Assembly (NCBI RefSeq): GCF_001949145.1
Contig: NW_019091420.1
Location: 857,390 to 905,519, forward strand
Length of the DNA stretch: 48,130 nt
DNA from: Acanthaster planci
Taxonomy: Eukaryota > Echinodermata > Asteroidea > Valvatida > Acanthasteridae
Direction: 5' to 3'
Part shown: positions 27,301 to 33,300 of the stretch, piece after piece
Numbering within the stretch: position 1 is the first letter of the stretch
Layout: each line of letters begins with the position of its first letter
The notes under the pieces: model-generated
The model's database searches: none
What the model was told of the DNA's origin: nothing
Seen by the model: the letters and a program-made list of their open reading frames with translations, nothing else
Made by a program: the position numbers and the translations under genes

Positions 27301-30300
27301 GTAACTCGCACGCACTCCAAAACACTCGTCAAAAGTTTTTTTAAAAAATTCTACGACGTCCTTGGAATATTGGCATTATTGGCAGGTTTGACGTCAAATC
27401 CTTTTCGACGATGGGAATTTCCTGAAATAGGCTAGATCAGGTCATTTTGTTTCCTCCCAAAAGAAAACATTTACATGAGCACTGTTCGGCTTCTAAAGAA
27501 TGAATAACGTGGCATGATAATGTGTGACATACAAAACTGTGAAAAATCTTTTCCTTTTTTTTCATTTCCATACATATTTTTACGTTCGGTTTTTCAATGA
27601 TATTAGCGCCCAATCTATGGACGTTTCTCCTGGAGTTATATAATTAATTTTTTACATGTGTCGAATTTAAAATAAAACTTTGACGTGATACGAAATTTCA
27701 CATCTCGTAACGAGGCACAAAATTTGCCTTGTGTGAAGCCCTCCATCTCGGCCTCCTGTATCCCCCAAGCTCTGCCTAATTTTCTAATACTCCCGAATCT
27801 GGAGTTTCAGCTCAATTACAAGAATAATTTTGTACACCATCGACCGTAAGAGTGAACTTTTACTTTTAATTCGAACGCTTATAGCCAACCAGCCGTTTTG
27901 AGGTCTGAAGCGAGGCTTACTTGTGCTCAGTGCAACTGATCAATTAAAATTCACTTTACATCATGTCAACATGCACCACTCCGACATTTCACGCAAGTGG
28001 ATTATTCATAATGCGGTCTGCAAAACCTTCCGCATTTCGTCGAATGCATGTTCAAGTGTTCAACTCCTCAATAAACGGTCTCGCACGTGGTTCTTTTTCT
28101 ATCTTAACACGCACATTTAGCTCTTTTACAGAATGCTGTCCAAATGCTCATCGACGCAACAGATGTCTAACCTCGTTCTCGAAAAAGAAGGAAAATCGAA
28201 GTGATTGGCTGTAACAAAAAATAATCTCATTGACTCAAGCACGGTCCGATTTTTAAGTTGTACGTTTTTTGTCATGTTCAATGCCAGTTTGCTAGTGCGC
28301 AAACTCACATTCAACACGTGCCCGATGAACGGCAATCTTCAACAGTTTTGAACATATTTTTGTCTGTTGCTTTTTACAAATTATTATTTGAGGTCTTTGC
28401 TTGTTGCGAAAGCCATGATTACGAACAAGGTCAGTTTCCCAAGCGGACGCCTAGACGACGGAAACCAAGATTAAGTTATTTAAAGGTATATCTGCGGTTC
28501 AGGTTATGGGCAAAATAATGGGTTACACAAGGCTGTGGACTGAACAGCAGACAAGATAACAGAATTTATCTTGAATTCTAGGACAGATGTTTGACCAGGG
28601 GCGGTTCCAGATCCATGGGGGGGGGGGCTTAGACCCATTACACGTGACGTTACGTTTCAACTTTTGCTACTGTTCTGTCAGGAATTCTTTTTAATGTTAA
28701 GTCTGAGAATGTGCTCCGTACACCAAGTGTCATCTAGTTGTGGCTGAAACAGAAAAGTCGCCCGACTTACCGTCAACCGTGGACGACGTGCCCTCGAATA
28801 TTCCCGAGGCCGTGGCGTTTTCTCGAAGGCCCCCTTTCATGATTCGCTTGTGGTTGGCGTCACTCCAGAAGGCAACCCCGTCGTCGTAATCGCTGGCGAT
28901 CGCGATCCAGTGCGCGGGGGTGAGCTCGTAGTAGTACTTGGAGGCAATCACCTGCGGGATGGTACGCAGAACGGTGAGGGACATTGTCGCTGTCGTCTGT
29001 CATGCATTGTGGTGATTCTAATGTTTACCTTGGCCTCGTCATCGCCGTTTTCAGTATTCCAATTGGGTCGTTTCACAATAGTGCGCCTCCAAGAGTTTGC
29101 AACGTGTTAGCCAATCACAATGCGCGAAACTTGTTGACCAAATGCACGTTTCGAAAGGGTCGACAAATTTCGAGCGTTGTGATTGGCCAACGCGTTACAA
29201 ATTCTTGGAGTTGCACTATTGTGAAATGCCCGTATTGCCATTTCATTTCTTGAACAATATCTACTTTCACTCTCTCAGACTTTAGCAAGTCTAAAACAGT
29301 TGCTTTTGAAAAAGACCTTAGTTTTACGTCCTGTCACCAATCACAGACGTCGTTAGATTGTCACTCACATCAGTAAAAACGAAACACAGGGAACCCAGGG
29401 AAACAAAGACAGGCCGGATTAGAAGTCATCGACAGATGTGAAAGATCAAGAAAATCCATTGCAACACTTTCTCACCGAGCTGGTGATGTATTCGTCCGGA
29501 TCGGCGGGCAGGCTTTGGATGCGGGCCCGGCGGTCCACTATCCGGAGCTCGGTCCACACCAGGCGGGGTTGTTGCTGCTGGCCTGCAGACGAACCGACTC
29601 CCGCGTCCTGCCCCATGCCTGTGGTCCAAACATTGCTACCGGTATTAAAAACTGCATATAATACTTTGAACCAAAAATCACTAAAATAAAACTTTTTAAA
29701 TATTACCATTTTGTACACTCGGTGGAAAATACCTAAATTTTCAGAATGCAAAGAAGAGACAAGATTATCAATATCTTATTGTAAGAACTCTCAGTTTTAT
29801 TTGTTTGGCGAATGCCTTCTTTTTTTTTCTACCGTGCTTCAGGTGTATACGGGTTCTATGGGCCTAGGGCCCAGAAAACTTTGGGGTTTGGAGTTTGGGG
29901 GTATTTGTCAGAAAATTTTGAAGGGTTTAACTTGAAGTCTCATCTTATCAAGCTTTTTTGAAAACCAGAGTAAAGTTTTCCTTTTGTGTCGCAATGAAAA
30001 TGGGACTTTAAGAGACTAAGCTCGGCATTTCGCTCGTGCCCACGGGGAATCCGAGAACGCTGGTGGCCTCTCTCGGAATTTTTGGGAAGGAAACGCAGGT
30101 GTTGCAGAGCATTGTGGGTGCCTTGCTGATATACATCAATGTGCACAGACATTCCAGGTGGAAGTGTTGACCACTGCTTGGGATTACCGGCTGTGACAAA
30201 ATCTATTCGCTAGTCACCCAGCGCCTACATGGGGCGCTGGGAAAGGCAAATGCGCTTCACCAAATTTCGTGAAGGACATAGGTCTACGTCACAGACATGA

Positions 30301-33300
30301 ATTGCTGTTGCAATCGAGGCATGTGTTTGCAGTGCGCACGTGTCACGCGCACATGAAAAGACCTCTAATGAGTGTTTGATAAAATATTACGTCACTGGGC
30401 GACGAGCGGACAAAATCTTTCTTTGGAAACTGAAAGCTCACTACCACCATTTAAAAAAGGAGTGGGTACCAGGGAAGCTCGATAGCTCAGACAGTTGAGC
30501 AGGGGAACAGCATTCCATGAGTCGCCAGTTCGAATTCCTCTTCCGTCAATTTTGTTCTGTTCGACCTAGAAATTAGCTTCAGTGCCCGAGTAATATTCAG
30601 CTCACATAACCCGCACTGTCCAAACAATGGAATCTAATTATCATGTTGGCAGGATGCCATGTCTAGGCGTATTTCGTCTCACATCCTAAAATCCAAGATC
30701 ATCGGCCAACAGATGATCCATATTTGCTCTTCAACCAATCATAGACAGCTCGCCAAGTCTTCATTTCACACGTCCCTCGATAAATCGCAGACCGCGATTC
30801 CGGGACAAGGGTCGGCGTCGCATACAAACAACGTGCAATTTTTCAGTTTAGAATTGAATAACACATAGGCCTAATGGGTCCATGTACGTTTCATTCATTC
30901 GTTTACGATTTGAAAACGAAAATCAAACAACCCAAAAACAACTTGTTTGTCCGTTTTTAGCTTTGAAAACGAAAAATGGAAATCGACAAATAAGTCGTTC
31001 CTCGTTTTTCGATGTGAAAACAAAAAATGAAACAGAAAAAAATCGTTTCTCGCCTTTCATTTGAAAACAAAACGGTAATCAATTTATTTTTTTCCGTTTT
31101 TCAAAGTGAAAACGAACAACAGCGTAATCTATTGCTCCAAGTATCAAAAACAGTTCCATTTTTCATTGTGTAATATAAGAAGCGTCTTTGTACGTCATGA
31201 AATCAAACATGGCTGAACCAGAGGAATACCAAGAATTTGTTGCTTCTCAAAGACAAAGGAGGAGCAACTCACAGGGAAATTTCTCAAAAGCAACTTGCTC
31301 AAAGACAATTTTTATCTCGCTCAGAGACGTCCGTGACACCTCCTCGAAATGACGTGGGATTCATTGGGATTAAAATATAAAGCAAGGTAACTTTTGTTTT
31401 TCGTTTTCAACAGGGAAAACAAGAAACGTCTTCTTCGTCTTTTTCCTCGTTTTTTGTTTCAAATCGATAACGGAAAACGACTTGTTTCTTGTTTTTGATT
31501 TTCTTTCAAATCGAAAAACTAAAAACGACCCGTGTTTGGTTGTGGGATATTCGTTTTAATGTGAAACCGAATGAACGAAACGTACACGGACCCTAATGCT
31601 GATCAAAATTACAAGCTGCAGACTCGGTTCAAAACATGAAGACGTGGATGTCAGATTGGAATCTACAAACAGCCTAATTTTTGTGAGTTAAATTGATAAA
31701 ATCTGGCACAACGATTGCCAGCAAACGTAGAAATCTGAATTCCCCAGACTAAAGACACTGTTGCTATATCTCGTGATTCGGGCAAGCTTTTGCATAGCGA
31801 CCACCATCTCTGGAATGGACTGGTTCCTTTGTATCCTACTTACCCACTAAAAACATGACTGGTGCAAGGCGTCTTTAACTAAGCAAAAACTTGCCCCGAA
31901 TCACGAGGTGTTATACCCAGCAAGGAATGAGACCGAGGGGTACCCCCCCAACATGTCCAATCCCTATACACAGTCCAGACTGTTGTTACTTAACAACCCC
32001 CCCCATGTCTGAAAGGAATTCCCCAGATTCCTGCGAGATAATGACCAACACAAAGCAGGGGGGGTTCTCTCCGTCTCATACCTTTCTGCATATGTGAGGT
32101 GTGGCAACAGTGTCTCTAACATGGCGAATTCAAGATATGTTCACGTGAAATTAAAAGAACTCAGTGTACCAGATTTCTATCAAATTTAACTCGCAAAAGG
32201 CTGCTGGGGAAAAAAAGGTAAAAATCAACAAAGCAGCTTCAGGAGTTATTTCAAAGATGGATTTGCGCCGGGAAGATGTAAATTAATTTTGGATTTGCCC
32301 TGCCCGACGTGTATTTAACGCTGAGTGCTCAATGTGTCCCCGAGGGCTTGTGAAAAAACCCGCAAGCGTACTTGGGTGGGACTCGAACCCACGACCCCCT
32401 GCTTACTAGTGCAGACGTCTTAACCACTCGACCACCGAACTTGCCGGTGCTGGCTACCTGGTTCGAATCGAATCTAGCAGAGGGTACCGCAAACAATCAT
32501 TTCAAAGATGGATTTGCGCCGCGGAGATGTAAATAAATTTTGGATTTGCCCTTTAAAAAAATTAATTCAGATTCAGGAGCGTAACTAAGGGCGTATGTCA
32601 CTAGATTAAAGAATGCAACGGGCGGGAGAATTTGAAAAGAAATCGGAAAAACAATTATGGAAACAAACATGAAGCCCAATGAAATGCAAATTCGAGGCGA
32701 TGAAAACCAGATTGAGGAAAACAGTCAGAGTCGAAAATAACGTATTCTGATATTAATGACGTTTCTGTGGCCTAGTTTTGTGATTCAACCCAAAAGAACC
32801 AAAGTCATCGCGGAATGGGCTTCACCTGTATTTGTATATCAGGTACCTTCAATGAACCCTTTTAGGAGGGCAAAGTTCAGAAGGATATCTGATGGTCGTA
32901 ATACTTTTGCTTTCAATTTGATGTTCCTCGATTAAGAAGTTTATGACAAAGCAAAGCCGGAAATGGAAGCTTAAACCACGACCTCCTATATCCATTGCGT
33001 CTCCCTCCACAGATTTTTTTTCATCCATCAAACTCATATTTTGTCATAACTCTAAACTTTACCTCGTCAAACCTCGCATATACATCTTCCATAATTACTC
33101 CCAAAATGAAAAATAAAATTAAATATCGACTCAAACCTTTGTGCGTGTGTGTTTGAAGAACTTACAAACTGCCCTCTTAAAAATAAATAATTCTGAACAT
33201 TTAGGGCCAACCCAAACAGGAAATGTTTGCAGCTGCTAAGACACGCCTGTTAGTCGAATCTCATAAGTAGCCGTTTCCGGCCGTATACTTTACAGCTTTC

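Noticed and set aside
30207-30410. Possible inverted-repeat element (CGCTAGTCACCCAGCG against CGCTCGTCGCCCAGTGAC)
   Set aside because: Arms are short and imperfect, and no boundaries or second copy were found.
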